A program made the position numbers and the translations under genes. This document shows, in pieces, positions 26,534 to 37,323 of a stretch of DNA of 64,000 bases (positions are counted from its first letter, which is position 1; each line of letters begins with the position of its first letter). The DNA lies in NCBI RefSeq assembly GCF_014195485.1, contig NZ_JACIBU010000002.1:186001-250000 (forward strand), read 5' to 3'. This DNA is from Modestobacter versicolor. Lineage in GTDB: Bacteria > Actinomycetota > Actinomycetes > Mycobacteriales > Geodermatophilaceae. Below the pieces are notes generated by a model that was not told the origin of the DNA, did no database searches, and saw only the letters and a program-made list of their open reading frames with translations.

Positions 26534-27939
26534 CGGGCGACCTGCGCGGCGCGGCCGGCGCGGAAGACCTCCAGCGGCCAGGCGGAGATGCCGCCGATCC
26601 GCACCCGGGCCACGGTGCCGTCGTCGGCCCACTCGTAGTCCACGGTCTCCCCCGGGCTGCCGAACCCCGGGACGGTCTCCAGCCGCAGGGTGTCCGGGTC
26701 GACCACGGTCAGCTCGGCGTGGTCCTCGGTGGGCTCGGCCGCCGCGGGGTGCAGCAGGACCAGCCGGCCGCCGAGCAGGGCCACGTCGGTCACGCCCCAG
26801 AGGTTGGCGAACCGGCCGGTGTACCGCTGCAGCTCCGCGGCGGGCGGGCGGTCCGCGTCCTCCGGCGCGGCCAGCGCCAGGTCGAGCAGGGCCACGAGCC
26901 CGCGGGCCAGCACGTCGGCCGGCCCGTCGACGGCGTTGGTGAGCACGCTGACCACGAGCCGGCCCTCTGGGTCGATCCAGGTGCGGGTGATGTGCCCCGG
27001 GTAGCCGCCGCTGTGCCCGACCAGCCGCCGCTCGCCGACGGTCCGCAGGTCCATCCCGAGCCCGTAGTACCGCGGGTCGCCGCCGTGCGCCCGGATCTCC
27101 GACTCCGGCCGGCGCATCAGCCGCTTGCTCGCCTCGGTCAGGAGCGTGGTGTCGCCGGTGAAGTGGGCGGCGCCGAAGGTGGTGAGGTCGCGGGCGGTGG
27201 AGAAGAAGCCGGTGGCCGCGGCCATCGCCCGGGTGTCGACGTGCGGGACGGTCAGCCGGGTGTCCTCGCCGTCCAGCAGGCCGGTGTGCCCGGCCGCGTG
27301 CTCGACGGCCCGGGCCGGGTCCCAGTCCGGGCCGGTGTCGGCCAGGCCGAGCCGGTCGACGACCGCGGCCTGCACGTGCGCGCCGTAGCCGGTGCCGGTG
27401 ACCGCCTCGATCGCCAGCCCGAGCAGCGAGTAGCCGATGTTGGAGTACTTGAAGTGCTCGTTGCGCTCCAGCACCACGCCCTCGTCGACGGCGATGCCGG
27501 TCAGCCGCTGCTCGTCCGGGAAGGGCTGCAGCAGCTGCCAGTGGTCGTTGTCCCGGCCGTCCCGGACCACCCCGCCCTGGTGGCCCAGCAGCTCGCGGAC
27601 GGTGACGTCGGCCAGCCCGGTGCCGGCCATCGCCGGCACGAGCGCGGCGATCGGGTCGTCCAGCCGCAGCCGGCCGGCCTCCACCAGCTGCAGGACGGCG
27701 GTGGCGGTGAAGGTCTTGGAGTGCGACGCGATCCGGAACAGGTGACCGGTGGTCAGCGGCGCACCGGTGCTCACGTCGGCGGCGCCGAGCGCGGTGTCCA
27801 GCACCACCCGGTCACCGACCCGCACCGCGGCCTGCACCCCGGGCACCCGCGACCGCCGGCGCTGGTGCTCCAGCCACGACTCCAGGTAGGGGGCCAGGTC
27901 GGCGGCCACCTCGGCCGTGCGTTCGGGGGTGGTGCTCAT
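26530..27939 (-). CDS. Serine hydrolase (beta-lactamase/AmpC class C family)
   Basis: A 469-residue protein of the penicillin-binding/class C beta-lactamase fold. The nucleophile motif is SHSKT (SxxK), the second motif is YSNIGYSLLG (YxN) and the third is VGHSGGYPG (HxG). A C-terminal lipocalin-like domain (about 370-469) follows, with WPLEVFR near the end. No signal peptide is evident, so it is probably a cytoplasmic esterase or peptidase rather than a resistance enzyme. GAGGAGC lies 9 bases before the ATG at 27939. It is coupled to the amidohydrolase. Confidence 0.88.
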   Translation of the reverse strand: MSTTPERTAEVAADLAPYLESWLEHQRRRSRVPGVQAAVRVGDRVVLDTALGAADVSTGAPLTTGHLFRIASHSKTFTATAVLQLVEAGRLRLDDPIAALVPAMAGTGLADVTVRELLGHQGGVVRDGRDNDHWQLLQPFPDEQRLTGIAVDEGVVLERNEHFKYSNIGYSLLGLAIEAVTGTGYGAHVQAAVVDRLGLADTGPDWDPARAVEHAAGHTGLLDGEDTRLTVPHVDTRAMAAATGFFSTARDLTTFGAAHFTGDTTLLTEASKRLMRRPESEIRAHGGDPRYYGLGMDLRTVGERRLVGHSGGYPGHITRTWIDPEGRLVVSVLTNAVDGPADVLARGLVALLDLALAAPEDADRPPAAELQRYTGRFANLWGVTDVALLGGRLVLLHPAAAEPTEDHAELTVVDPDTLRLETVPGFGSPGETVDYEWADDGTVARVRIGGISAWPLEVFRAGRAAQVAR

Positions 27940-27980
27940 CGCCGGGTGCTCCTCGGGGCGGGGACGGTGCGGGGAGCAGA

Positions 27981-28013
27981 CCACCACACCGGGCCGGCGA
28001 CGTCGTGTGGTGG
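27981..28013. promoter_or_regulatory. Inverted repeat between serine hydrolase and fbiD/cofC
   Basis: CCACCACAC (27981-27989) and GTGTGGTGG (28005-28013) are perfect 9-bp arms with a 15-bp spacer, centred between divergent genes. It could be an operator shared by both promoters. It also includes an alternative GTG of the rightward gene, which argues for the start at 28023. Confidence 0.5.
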
Positions 28014-28022
28014 GCTGACCGG

Positions 28023-28673
28023 GTGCAGCGGTGGTCGGTCGTCGTCCCGGCGAAGCGGCTGGTCGCGGCCAAGACCCGGCTGACCCCGCTGACCGCCGCG
28101 CTGGGCGGGGCACCGCCGGCCGGCCACGGAGACCTGGTGCTGGCGCTGCTGGGCGACACCGTCGCCGCGGCGCTGCGCAGTCCGGCCGTGGGGCTGGTGC
28201 TGGTGGTCACCGACGAGCCGCGGGCCGCCGCCGTGGTCACCGCGCTGGGCGCGGAGACGGTCGGCGACGAGCCCGACAGCGGGCTGAACGCAGCCCTCGC
28301 GCACGGCGCCGAGCAGGCGCGGCTGCGGGCCGCGGGCCCGGTCGCCGCCCTCTCCTCCGATCTCCCGGCGCTGCGCCCCGAGGAGCTCACCGAGGCGCTC
28401 ACCGCCGCCGCGGCGCTGCCCCGCGCGTTCGTCGCCGACGCCGCCGGCACCGGGACGACGCTGCTCGCCGTCCGCGACGGCGAGCTGGAGCCGCGCTTCG
28501 GCGCCGGGTCGGCCGCCGCGCACGCCGCCGGCGGGGCGGTGCCGCTCGACGGTGGCTGGCCCGGGCTGCGCCAGGACGTCGACACGCCCGCTGACCTGCA
28601 CGCCGCCTGCTGGATCGGCGTGGGCGACCGAACCTCCGGATTCCTGGAGGCCACCTCCTGGACACCTCCGTGA
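28023..28673 (+). CDS. fbiD: Phosphoenolpyruvate/2-phospho-L-lactate guanylyltransferase (F420 biosynthesis)
   Basis: A 216-residue nucleotidyltransferase of the CofC/FbiD family, which activates PEP (mycobacteria) or 2-phospho-L-lactate (archaea) with GTP in coenzyme F420 synthesis. The GTP site is [15 protein letters not shown], and [15 protein letters not shown] and [14 protein letters not shown] are family motifs. It lies before ppk1 exactly as Rv2983 does. GTG 28023 is preferred; GTG 28005 is within the inverted repeat. The stop overlaps the first possible GTG of ppk1. No other F420 genes are in the window. Confidence 0.9.
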   Translation: MQRWSVVVPAKRLVAAKTRLTPLTAALGGAPPAGHGDLVLALLGDTVAAALRSPAVGLVLVVTDEPRAAAVVTALGAETVGDEPDSGLNAALAHGAEQARLRAAGPVAALSSDLPALRPEELTEALTAAAALPRAFVADAAGTGTTLLAVRDGELEPRFGAGSAAAHAAGGAVPLDGGWPGLRQDVDTPADLHAACWIGVGDRTSGFLEATSWTPP

Positions 28674-28687
28674 GGCAGGATCGACCC

Positions 28688-30748
28688 GTGCCCGCCGCCT
28701 CTTCCCCGCTGCCCGCCGACCGGTTCCTCAACCGGGAGCTCTCCTGGCTGGACTTCAACACCCGCGTGCTGGAGCTGGCCGAGGACGACGCCCTCCCGCT
28801 GCTGGAGCGGGTCAAGTTCCTCTCCATCTTCGCCAGCAACCTCGACGAGTTCTTCATGGTGCGGATCGCCGGCCTCAAGCGCCGGCAGAGCACCGGCCTG
28901 ACCGTCCGCTCCCCCGACGGCCTGACCATCCGCGAGCAGCTGGCCCGGGTGACCGAGCGCACCCAGGACCTGGTCCACCGGCACGCCAGCGTGTTCGAGA
29001 AGGACGTCGTCCCGCGCCTGGAGGAGCAGGGCATCCGGATCGTGCACTGGGACGACCTCGGCGACGCCGACGCGATGCGGCTGCGCGAGTACTTCCGCGA
29101 CCAGGTGTTCCCGGTGCTCACCCCGCTGGCCGTCGACCCGGCCCACCCGTTCCCCTACATCAGCGGGCTGTCGCTCAACCTCGCCGTCTCGGTGCGCGAC
29201 CCGGAGACCGGTGCGCCGCGCTTCGCCCGGCTCAAGGTGCCCAACAACGTGCCGCGGTTCATCCCGGTCGGCCCGGTCACCGAGCAGGCGGTGTTCCTCC
29301 CCCTCGAGGACCTCATCGCCGCGCACCTGTCCTCGCTGTTCCCCGGCCTCGACGTGATCGACCACCACCTGTTCCGGGTCACCCGCAACGCCGACCTGGA
29401 GGTGGAGGAGGACCGCGACGAGGACCTGCTGCAGGCCCTCGAGCGGGAGCTGGCCCGCCGCCGGTTCGGCCCGGCGGTGCGGCTCGAGGTCACCGAGACG
29501 ATGGACCCGCAGATCCTCGACGTCCTGGTGCACGAGCTGGAGATCAGCCCGGCCGACGTCGTCTCGGTGCCCGGCCTGCTCGACCTGGGCTCGCTGATGG
29601 CGCTCTACGACCTGGACCGCCCCGAGCTCAAGGACGAGCCCTTCGTGCCGGCCACCCACCCGCGGCTGAGCGAGGGCGAGACGCCCAAGAGCGTCTTCGC
29701 CACGCTGCGCGAGGGCGACGTGCTGGTGCACCACCCCTACGACTCCTTCGCCACCAGCGTGCAGCGCTTCATCGAGCAGGCCGCGGCCGACCCGAACGTG
29801 CTGGCGATCAAGCAGACGCTGTACCGCACCTCCGGCGACTCCCCGATCGTCTCGGCGCTGATCGAGGCCGCCCAGGCCGGCAAGCAGGTGGTCGTCCTGG
29901 TGGAGATCAAGGCCCGCTTCGACGAGGAGGCCAACATCAGCTGGGCCCGCTCGCTGGAGCGCGCCGGCTGCCACGTCGTCTACGGCCTGGTCGGGCTGAA
30001 GACGCACTGCAAGACCGCGCTGGTGGTGCGGATGGAGAACGGCGTGATCCGCCGCTACTGCCACATCGGCACCGGCAACTACAACCCCAAGACCGCCCGG
30101 ATCTACGAGGACGTCGGCATCCTCACCGCCGACCCGCGGGTCGGCGCCGACCTCACCGACCTGTTCAACACCCTCACCGGCTACTCGCGGCAGACCACCT
30201 ACCGCTCGCTGATGGTGGCCCCGCACGGCATCCGCACCGGGCTGGTGGAGAAGATCCGGCGGGAGGCGCGGCACGCCGCCGAGGGCAAGCCGTCCGGCAT
30301 CCTGATCAAGGTCAACTCGCTGGTCGACGAGCAGATCATCGACGCGCTCTACGAGGCCTCCCGGGCCGGCGTCCCGGTCGAGCTGCTGATCCGCGGCATC
30401 TGCACGCTGCGCCCCGGCGTGCCCGGGCTCAGCGAGACCATCCACGCCCGCTCGATCGTCGGCCGCTTCCTCGAGCACTCCCGGGTGATGAACTTCGCCA
30501 ACGCCGGCTCCCCCGAGTGGTGGCTGGGCAGCTCCGACCTGATGCACCGCAACCTGGACCGCCGGGTCGAGGTGCTGCTGCGGGTCAACGACCCGGCCGC
30601 GCAGCGGCAGCTGCAGCGGGTGTTCGACGCCGCGATGGCCCCCGACGTGCGCAGCTGGCAGCTGGCCGGCGACGGCACCTGGACCCGCACCGGCGAGCGC
30701 AACTCGCAGGCCGAGCTGCTCGCCATGCGCGGTGAGAACGCTGGCTGA
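28688..30748 (+). CDS. ppk1: Polyphosphate kinase 1
   Basis: A 686-residue PPK1 that polymerises ATP gamma-phosphate into polyphosphate. The N domain has [18 protein letters not shown] and [16 protein letters not shown]. The C-terminal domains hold [41 protein letters not shown] (candidate catalytic His) and [23 protein letters not shown] (second His). GTG 28688 has AGGA 8 bases upstream and is preferred over GTG 28670, which would overlap fbiD. The end overlaps mutT1 by 17 bases, giving an fbiD-ppk1-mutT1 operon. Confidence 0.97.
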   Translation: MPAASSPLPADRFLNRELSWLDFNTRVLELAEDDALPLLERVKFLSIFASNLDEFFMVRIAGLKRRQSTGLTVRSPDGLTIREQLARVTERTQDLVHRHASVFEKDVVPRLEEQGIRIVHWDDLGDADAMRLREYFRDQVFPVLTPLAVDPAHPFPYISGLSLNLAVSVRDPETGAPRFARLKVPNNVPRFIPVGPVTEQAVFLPLEDLIAAHLSSLFPGLDVIDHHLFRVTRNADLEVEEDRDEDLLQALERELARRRFGPAVRLEVTETMDPQILDVLVHELEISPADVVSVPGLLDLGSLMALYDLDRPELKDEPFVPATHPRLSEGETPKSVFATLREGDVLVHHPYDSFATSVQRFIEQAAADPNVLAIKQTLYRTSGDSPIVSALIEAAQAGKQVVVLVEIKARFDEEANISWARSLERAGCHVVYGLVGLKTHCKTALVVRMENGVIRRYCHIGTGNYNPKTARIYEDVGILTADPRVGADLTDLFNTLTGYSRQTTYRSLMVAPHGIRTGLVEKIRREARHAAEGKPSGILIKVNSLVDEQIIDALYEASRAGVPVELLIRGICTLRPGVPGLSETIHARSIVGRFLEHSRVMNFANAGSPEWWLGSSDLMHRNLDRRVEVLLRVNDPAAQRQLQRVFDAAMAPDVRSWQLAGDGTWTRTGERNSQAELLAMRGENAG

Positions 30749-31700
30749 GGAGCCGGCGCTCATCCCGGCCGCCGGCGGCGTCCTCTGGCGCACCGGCCCC
30801 GGCGGCGTGCTGGAGACGGCCGTCGTGCACCGGCCGAAGTACGACGACTGGTCGCTGCCCAAGGGCAAGCTCGACGCCGGCGAGCACCCGCTGGTCGCCG
30901 CCGTCCGCGAGGTCCGCGAGGAGACCGGGCTGCAGGTGGCCGTGGGCCGGCGCAGCGTGCAGACCCGCTACGCCCACCGCAGTGGCCCCAAGCGGGTCGA
31001 CTACTGGGTGATGCAGGCCGTCGGCGGCGACTTCGTGCCCAACGACGAGGTCGACGTGCTCCGCTGGCTGCCGGTGCCCGCGGCGACGGCGCTGGTCAGC
31101 CACGACCACGACCGCGCGGTGCTGGCCGACCTGGCCCGCACCGACGTCCCGCTGATGCCGCGGGTGCTGCTGGTGCGGCACGCCTCGGCCGGGCAGCGGG
31201 GCAGCTTCGACGGCCCGGACGAGCAGCGGCCGCTGGACCGGCGGGGCCGCGCGCAGTCCGCCGTCCTCACCGAGGTGCTGCCGGCCTTCGCCCCGGCGCG
31301 GCTGCTCAGCGCGCCCCCGGTGCGCTGCCTGGAGACCCTCGCCCCGCTGGCCGACGCGCTCGGCCTGCCGGTCGGCGAGGTTCCCGAGCTCGGCGAGGCC
31401 GGCTTCGACGCCGACCCCCAGGCGGGCCTGGCCACCGTCCAGCGGCTGCTGGCCGGTGACGCCGGCCCCGGCCTCACGGTCGTCTGCAGCCAGGGCGGGG
31501 CGATCCCGTCGGTGCTGCTGGCCCTCGGGGTGCGCTGGCACGGCACCGCCGGGGCGCTGTGGCCGCCGGCGGCGAAGGGCAGCGTCTGGGCGGTCGGCGG
31601 CAGCGCCGGCGCGCTGTCGGCCGACTACTACCGCGACTTCTCCGCCGACCCGGCGGCGCCGGCCGGTTCCCCGGCCCGCACCGCCGCCGGCCGCCGCTAG
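30732..31700 (+). CDS. mutT1: NUDIX hydrolase-histidine phosphatase fusion, MutT1-like
   Basis: A 322-residue two-domain protein. The N-terminal NUDIX domain has a complete Nudix box (residues 45-67, [22 protein letters not shown]). The C-terminal histidine-phosphatase domain begins [12 protein letters not shown] (Arg149-His150). In mycobacteria this fusion, MutT1, converts 8-oxo-dGTP to the monophosphate and also hydrolyses diadenosine polyphosphates. GTG 30732 lies inside the ppk1 end; no clear ribosome-binding site is seen. The stop overlaps that of leuD by four bases (CTAG). Confidence 0.92.
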   Translation: MRTLAEEPALIPAAGGVLWRTGPGGVLETAVVHRPKYDDWSLPKGKLDAGEHPLVAAVREVREETGLQVAVGRRSVQTRYAHRSGPKRVDYWVMQAVGGDFVPNDEVDVLRWLPVPAATALVSHDHDRAVLADLARTDVPLMPRVLLVRHASAGQRGSFDGPDEQRPLDRRGRAQSAVLTEVLPAFAPARLLSAPPVRCLETLAPLADALGLPVGEVPELGEAGFDADPQAGLATVQRLLAGDAGPGLTVVCSQGGAIPSVLLALGVRWHGTAGALWPPAAKGSVWAVGGSAGALSADYYRDFSADPAAPAGSPARTAAGRR

Positions 31701-32308
31701 CTCGGCTGGGGCAGCGCGGGCAGCGCCCTGGGCTTCCAGGCCGGGCGCTGGGCCTCGAAGGCGGTGATGTCGTCGAGGTGCCGCTCGGTGAGCCCGACGT
31801 CGTCCAGGCCCTCGAGCAGCCGCCACCGGGTGTAGGGGTCGATCTGGAACGGGACGCTCGTCGTGCCGTAGGTGACCTGCTCGGCCTGCAGGTCGACGGT
31901 CACCGGCAGCGCCGGGTCGGCCTCTACGGCCGCCCACAGCGCCTCGACGTCGGCCTCGGGCAGGACGACGGTGAGCAGGCCGGCCTTGGTCGAGTTGTTG
32001 CGGAAGATGTCGGCGAACCGGGGGCTGATGACCACCCGGAAGCCGCCGTCCAGCAGCGCCCAGTTGGCGTGCTCGCGCGAGGAGCCGGTGCCGAAGTCCG
32101 GGCCGGCGACCAGGATCGAGGCGCCGGCGTACTGCGGCTGGTTGAGCACGAAGTCGGGCTCGTTCGTCCGCCAGGCCACGAACAGCCCGTCCTCGAAGCC
32201 GGTGCGGGTGATCCGCTTGAGGTACTCGGCCGGGATGATCTGGTCGGTGTCGACGTTGCTGCGCCGCAGCGGGGCGGCGGTGCCGGTGTGCGTGGTGAAG
32301 GCGTCCAT
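31697..32308 (-). CDS. leuD: 3-isopropylmalate dehydratase small subunit
   Basis: A 203-residue swivelling-domain subunit of isopropylmalate isomerase (leucine pathway). It shows [39 protein letters not shown] and [25 protein letters not shown] lies 10 bases before the ATG at 32308. It begins 5 bases after leuC. The TAG stop overlaps the mutT1 stop on the other strand; hupB, which separates these genes in M. tuberculosis, is absent. Confidence 0.97.
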   Translation of the reverse strand: MDAFTTHTGTAAPLRRSNVDTDQIIPAEYLKRITRTGFEDGLFVAWRTNEPDFVLNQPQYAGASILVAGPDFGTGSSREHANWALLDGGFRVVISPRFADIFRNNSTKAGLLTVVLPEADVEALWAAVEADPALPVTVDLQAEQVTYGTTSVPFQIDPYTRWRLLEGLDDVGLTERHLDDITAFEAQRPAWKPRALPALPQPS

Positions 32309-32313
32309 CGTCG

Positions 32314-33738
<1,425 letters not shown>

Positions 33739-33769
33739 GGGATCTCCTCGTTGCTCCGCACGCTCTGTA

Positions 33770-33788
33770 CATCTCATACAGTGAGATG
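33770..33788. promoter_or_regulatory. Dyad operator between leuC and the IclR regulator
   Basis: CATCTCA (33770-33776) and TGAGATG (33782-33788) form a perfect 7-bp inverted repeat with a 5-nt spacer. TACAGT (33777-33782) inside it fits a -10 for the rightward gene. This is the probable binding site of the adjacent IclR protein. Confidence 0.7.
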
Positions 33789-33801
33789 AGAGTATTGCTA
33801 C

Positions 33802-34503
33802 GTGGGACAGCCTAACCCTGTTGCGGTTCTGGACAAAGCGGTGGCGATCCTCCGCGCGGTGGCCGACGAACCGGCCAGCCTCGCCGAGCTGGTCGTGCGC
33901 ACCGAACTGCCCCGCGCCACCGCGCACCGGCTGGCCACGGCGCTGGAGGCGCACCGCCTGCTGCGCCGCACGTCGGCCGGCACCTGGGCCCCCGGGCCGG
34001 CGCTGGCCGAGCTGGGCCGCGGTGGCGCCGACCTGTCCGAGCTGGCCGGCCGGCACCTCACCGCGCTGCGCGACGCCACCGGGGAGAGCGCGCAGTTCTA
34101 CGTGCGCGACGGCGGCAGCCGGGTCTGCATCGCCGCCGCCGAGCGCTCCTCCGGGCTGCGCGACACCGTCCCGGTGGGCGCCCGGCTGCCGCTGACCGCC
34201 GGGTCGGCGGCGCACGCGCTGCTGGCCTTCGCGCCCGCCGAGGAGGTGACGCAGCTGCTGCCGTCGGCCAGCTTCACCGCCCGCACGCTGCTCGACGTCC
34301 GCCGCCGGGGCTGGGCGCACAGCGTCGCCGAGCGCGAGGCCGGGGTCGCGTCGCTGTCCGCCCCGGTGCGCGACGGCGCCGGCGGGGTGCTCGGCGCGGT
34401 CTCCATCTCCGGCCCGGTCGAGCGGCTGGGCCGCCGGCCCAGCCCCGAGGTGGTCAGCGCGGTGCTCGAGGCCGCGGTCGCCATCTCCCGCGCCGCCCGT
34501 TGA
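33802..34503 (+). CDS. ndgR: IclR-family transcriptional regulator (NdgR/LeuR-like)
   Basis: A 233-residue IclR regulator. The winged HTH (about 5-65) is followed by an effector domain with [34 protein letters not shown]. In Streptomyces and mycobacteria the IclR protein divergent from leuCD (NdgR/LeuR/Rv2989) controls leucine synthesis; this gene occupies the same place. The GTG start is 13 nt after the dyad's right arm, and no strong ribosome-binding site is seen. The effector is unknown. Confidence 0.88.
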   Translation: MGQPNPVAVLDKAVAILRAVADEPASLAELVVRTELPRATAHRLATALEAHRLLRRTSAGTWAPGPALAELGRGGADLSELAGRHLTALRDATGESAQFYVRDGGSRVCIAAAERSSGLRDTVPVGARLPLTAGSAAHALLAFAPAEEVTQLLPSASFTARTLLDVRRRGWAHSVAEREAGVASLSAPVRDGAGGVLGAVSISGPVERLGRRPSPEVVSAVLEAAVAISRAAR

Positions 34504-34545
34504 CGACGGCGGCCCCGCACCCGGGAGGGTGCGGGGCCGCCGTCG
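34504..34545. terminator. Bidirectional terminator between ndgR and the symporter unit
   Basis: A perfect 19-bp stem (CGACGGCGGCCCCGCACCC) with a GGGA loop separates two convergent units. Confidence 0.92.
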
Positions 34546-34558
34546 GGCAGGTCCTCGG

Positions 34559-34897
34559 TCAGTGCGGGGTGGCGTCCGAGCCGTCGCTCGTGCCCTCGCC
34601 CTTCTCCTTCTCCAGGGCCACCGGGTCGACGACGACCGGGCGCAGCTTGAGCCAGATCGCGAAGAACAGGGCCACGGCGATCATCACGATCCCCGACCAC
34701 AGGTTCGCGTTCCAGTCGCCGGTCTTGGCCTTGTCCTCGGCGCTGTTGGCGAACAGCCCCATCAGGGTCAGCACGATCCCGTACAGGCCGATCAGCCCCG
34801 CGATCACGGTGCGGACGTCGTAGGCGCCCGCGGTGTGCTTCCGGGCCTCCGCCGGCGCCTGCCCCGCGTCGTCGTGGGCATTCGATGCAGTGCTCAT
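34559..34897 (-). CDS. Small two-helix membrane protein, partner of the symporter
   Basis: A 112-residue protein with a polar N-terminus, two predicted membrane helices ([20 protein letters not shown] at about 31-50 and [20 protein letters not shown] at about 66-85) and an acidic tail. Both helices are strongly hydrophobic. No family is recognised. It is directly downstream of the sodium:solute symporter in the same orientation, about 29 bases away, so it may be an accessory subunit. This is inference from position. Confidence 0.78.
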   Translation of the reverse strand: MSTASNAHDDAGQAPAEARKHTAGAYDVRTVIAGLIGLYGIVLTLMGLFANSAEDKAKTGDWNANLWSGIVMIAVALFFAIWLKLRPVVVDPVALEKEKGEGTSDGSDATPH

Positions 34898-34926
34898 GTC
34901 CAGCTCCTCTCAGCAGCCGGCGGACG

Positions 34927-36624
34927 TCAGCGGAAGATGACGTTGAGGACGATGACCATGACCAGCGAGATGCCGGCCAGCTTGGTGGGCGACTGGTACC
35001 AGGGCAGCCGGTGCGCCTCGGGGTCGGTGCGCTGCTCCTTGGGCGTCTCCGAGTAGACCAGCCCGGCGAGCTCGTGCACCGGCTTGGGCGCGGTCACCTT
35101 GCTGACCACCACGCTCACCAGGATGTCGACGACGAACGCGGCACCGGCGGCGACGAAGCTCGCACCCTGGCCGCTGAGCCCGATGACCCCGAGGGACGCC
35201 GAGCCGAAGGAGTCCTCGCTCAGGAAGGCGACGGCGACGGCGGCCAGGGTGCCGGACACCAGGCCGGTCCAGCCGGCCGTCGGGGTCATCTTCTTCCAGA
35301 ACATGCCCAGGATGAACGTGGCGAACAGCGGGGCGTTGAAGAAGCCGAACAGCGTCTGCAGGTAGTCCATCAGGTTGCTGTAGCCCGAGGCGATGATCGC
35401 GGTGAAGATGGCGAGCACCGTCGCGCCGACCGTGGCCAGCCGGCCCACCAGGAGGTAGTAGCCGTCGGGCCGGTCCTTCTTCACGTACTGCTGCCACAGG
35501 TCGTAGCTGAAGACGGTGTTGAAGGCGGAGATGTTCGCCGCCATGCCGGCCATGAACGCGGCCAGCAGCCCGGCGATGGCCACCCCGAGCAGCCCGTTCG
35601 GCAGCACCTCCTCCATCAGCATCAGGATGGAGTTGTTGTAGTCGACCTCGCCCCCGGTGGCCTTGGCCTCGCTGATCTCCGGGATGAGGACCGCGGCGAT
35701 CATGCCCGGGACGATGACGATGAACGGGATGAACATCTTCGGGAACGACCCGATGATCGGGGTGCTCCGCGCCGCGGACATCGACTTGGTCGCCATCGCG
35801 CGCTGGACCTCGACGAAGTTCGTCGTCCAGTAGCCGAAGGAGAGCACGAACCCGAGGCCGAAGACGATGCCGATGACCGACAGCACCGGGTTGTCGATCG
35901 CGGACAGGCCCGTACCGGGCCACGACCGCAGCTGCTCGTCGCCTCCGGTCGACTCGCGCACCCGGTCGACCAGGCCGCCGACGCCGCCGACGCGGTGCAG
36001 ACCGATCAGCGTGAGCGGCAGCAGGGCGGCGACGATGACGAAGAACTGCAGGACCTCGTTGTAGATGGCCGCCGACAGGCCGCCCAGCGTGATGTAGCTG
36101 AGCACGATCGCCGCGGCCACGAGCAGCCCCAGCCACAGCGGCCAGCCCAGCAGCGCGTTCACGACCGTGGCCAGCAGGTAGAGGTTGATGCCGGCGATCA
36201 GCAGCTGGGCCAGCGCGAAGCTCAGCGCGTTCACCAGGTGGGCCCCGGTGCCGAAGCGGCGGCGCATGAACTCCGGCACGCTGCGCACCTTGGAGCCGTA
36301 GTAGAAGGGCATCATCACGATGCCCAGGAACAGCATCGCCGGGACGGCGCCGATCCAGAAGTAGTGGAACGTGGCCATGCCGAACTGGGCGCCGTTGGCC
36401 GACATGCCGATGATCTCGACCGCACCGAGGTTGGCCGAGATGAAGGCGAGGCCGGTGACCCAGGCCGGCAGCGAGCGGCCGGACAGGAAGAAGTCGAGGC
36501 TGTCGCTGACCCGGCGGCGGGCCGCCAGGCCGATCAGCAGGACGACGGCGAAGTAGGCGATGACGAGCCCGTAGTCGACGGCGTTGGCGTCGAGGCGCAG
36601 GGTGTCGTCCGCGGCGAGGACCAC
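34927..36624 (-). CDS. Sodium:solute symporter (SSS family)
   Basis: A 565-residue membrane protein with about 13-14 helices. SSS features are a helix 1 after DYGLVIAYFAVVLLIGLAARR, DFFLSGRSLPAWVTGLAFISANLGAVE, GMSANGAQFG, and later MEEVLPNGLLGVAIAGLLAAFMAGMAANISAFNTVFSYDLWQQYVKKD, the classical SGLT-type core. SGRSLP and GLSAAIYNEVLQF are typical of SGLT-like sugar or inositol carriers; the substrate is not determined. GGAGGG is 7 bases before the GTG start. The small two-helix partner follows. Confidence 0.9.
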   Translation of the reverse strand: MVLAADDTLRLDANAVDYGLVIAYFAVVLLIGLAARRRVSDSLDFFLSGRSLPAWVTGLAFISANLGAVEIIGMSANGAQFGMATFHYFWIGAVPAMLFLGIVMMPFYYGSKVRSVPEFMRRRFGTGAHLVNALSFALAQLLIAGINLYLLATVVNALLGWPLWLGLLVAAAIVLSYITLGGLSAAIYNEVLQFFVIVAALLPLTLIGLHRVGGVGGLVDRVRESTGGDEQLRSWPGTGLSAIDNPVLSVIGIVFGLGFVLSFGYWTTNFVEVQRAMATKSMSAARSTPIIGSFPKMFIPFIVIVPGMIAAVLIPEISEAKATGGEVDYNNSILMLMEEVLPNGLLGVAIAGLLAAFMAGMAANISAFNTVFSYDLWQQYVKKDRPDGYYLLVGRLATVGATVLAIFTAIIASGYSNLMDYLQTLFGFFNAPLFATFILGMFWKKMTPTAGWTGLVSGTLAAVAVAFLSEDSFGSASLGVIGLSGQGASFVAAGAAFVVDILVSVVVSKVTAPKPVHELAGLVYSETPKEQRTDPEAHRLPWYQSPTKLAGISLVMVIVLNVIFR

Positions 36625-36809
36625 CGGGTTTCCCTCCAGGTTCCAGAGATCGGGCCACCTGTCGGTTCCGAGCGGGTGGCCCCTGCCTGCAGTCAGGGCG
36701 GGGCACGGTGGTGCGGCGCGATGATCAGCTACGGGAAGCTAACACCGCGCTGGCCGGGCCACATTTCGGTGGTCACCGCAACGGGTGACGTGCGGTGACC
36801 GAGAACACG

Positions 36810-36840
36810 AGAGCCCCCGACCCGGTGGGTCGGGGGCTCT
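36810..36840 (-). terminator. Terminator of the first tRNA-Glu unit
   Basis: A 14-bp stem AGAGCCCCCGACCC / GGGTCGGGGGCTCT has a 3-nt loop and sits 8 bases below the tRNA-Glu 3' end. It is the near-identical twin of the hairpin at 36998-37029. Confidence 0.85.
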
Positions 36841-36848
36841 GCCACGGG

Positions 36849-36921
36849 TAGCCCCGAAGGGATTCGAACCCTCGCTACCGCCGTGAGAGGGCGGCGTCCT
36901 GGGCCGCTAGACGACGGGGCC
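36849..36921 (-). tRNA. tRNA-Glu (CTC)
   Basis: A 73-nt tRNA. The acceptor is GGCCCCG paired with CGGGGCT plus discriminator A. The D arm, anticodon stem CCGCC/GGCGG with loop CTCTCAC (anticodon CTC), and T arm GAGGG-TTCGAAT-CCCTT are clear. CCA is not encoded. It is one of two identical copies. Confidence 0.97.
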
Positions 36922-36997
36922 GTGCACCTGCGCCACGATTCTGGCACGAGCCGGCGGACGCCGTGCGGAGGGGTCGGCGGCGGGCCCGGAGACGACG

Positions 36998-37029
36998 AGA
37001 GCCCCCGACCCGGGTGGGTCGGGGGCTCT
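36998..37029 (-). terminator. Terminator of the second tRNA-Glu unit
   Basis: A 14-bp stem AGAGCCCCCGACCC / GGGTCGGGGGCTCT with a GGGT loop, 8 bases below the 3' end of the second tRNA-Glu. Confidence 0.85.
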
Positions 37030-37037
37030 GCCAGGTG

Positions 37038-37110
37038 TAGCCCCGAAGGGATTCGAACCCTCGCTACCGCCGTGAGAGGGCGGCGTCCTGGGCCGCTAGA
37101 CGACGGGGCC
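37038..37110 (-). tRNA. tRNA-Glu (CTC), second copy
   Basis: Identical in sequence to the copy at 36849-36921, with the same hairpin downstream; the DNA between the two units is not conserved. A local duplication is the simplest explanation. Confidence 0.97.
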
Positions 37111-37165
37111 AGGTACTGCTGGTGGTGCGGTCGTGCGGTGGTGCTGAGGAGGTGGTGCTTCCTCG

Positions 37166-37237
37166 CTGGGGTACCAGGACTCGAACCTAGACTAACGGAA
37201 CCAGAAACCGTCGGGCTGCCAATTACCCCATACCCCA
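37166..37237 (-). tRNA. tRNA-Gln (CTG)
   Basis: A 72-nt tRNA with acceptor TGGGGTA paired with TACCCCA and discriminator G. The anticodon loop TTCTGGT (anticodon CTG) has a T-T mismatch at the closing pair. The T arm is CTAGG-TTCGAGT-CCTGG. In actinobacteria Gln-tRNA is normally made via Glu-tRNA(Gln), so this lies beside its charging enzyme, GltX. Confidence 0.95.
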
Positions 37238-37271
37238 AGGGTCTTCCAGCACCTTGCGGCGCCGGGAGAGA

Positions 37272-37277
37272 ACTCTA
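37272..37277 (-). promoter_or_regulatory. Possible -10 of the tRNA cluster promoter
   Basis: TAGAGT on the minus strand lies 34 bases before the tRNA-Gln 5' end. The -35 at the right distance is poor. Confidence 0.35.
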
Positions 37278-37323
37278 CCCGATGCTCTGCGAGGGGTCGC
37301 GCGGGGGTCCGTCCCCCCGCGCG

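Noticed and set aside
37166-37237. tRNA-Gln as a pseudogene because of the T-T mismatch next to the anticodon loop
   Set aside because: All other stems and the anticodon are good, so it is probably functional.
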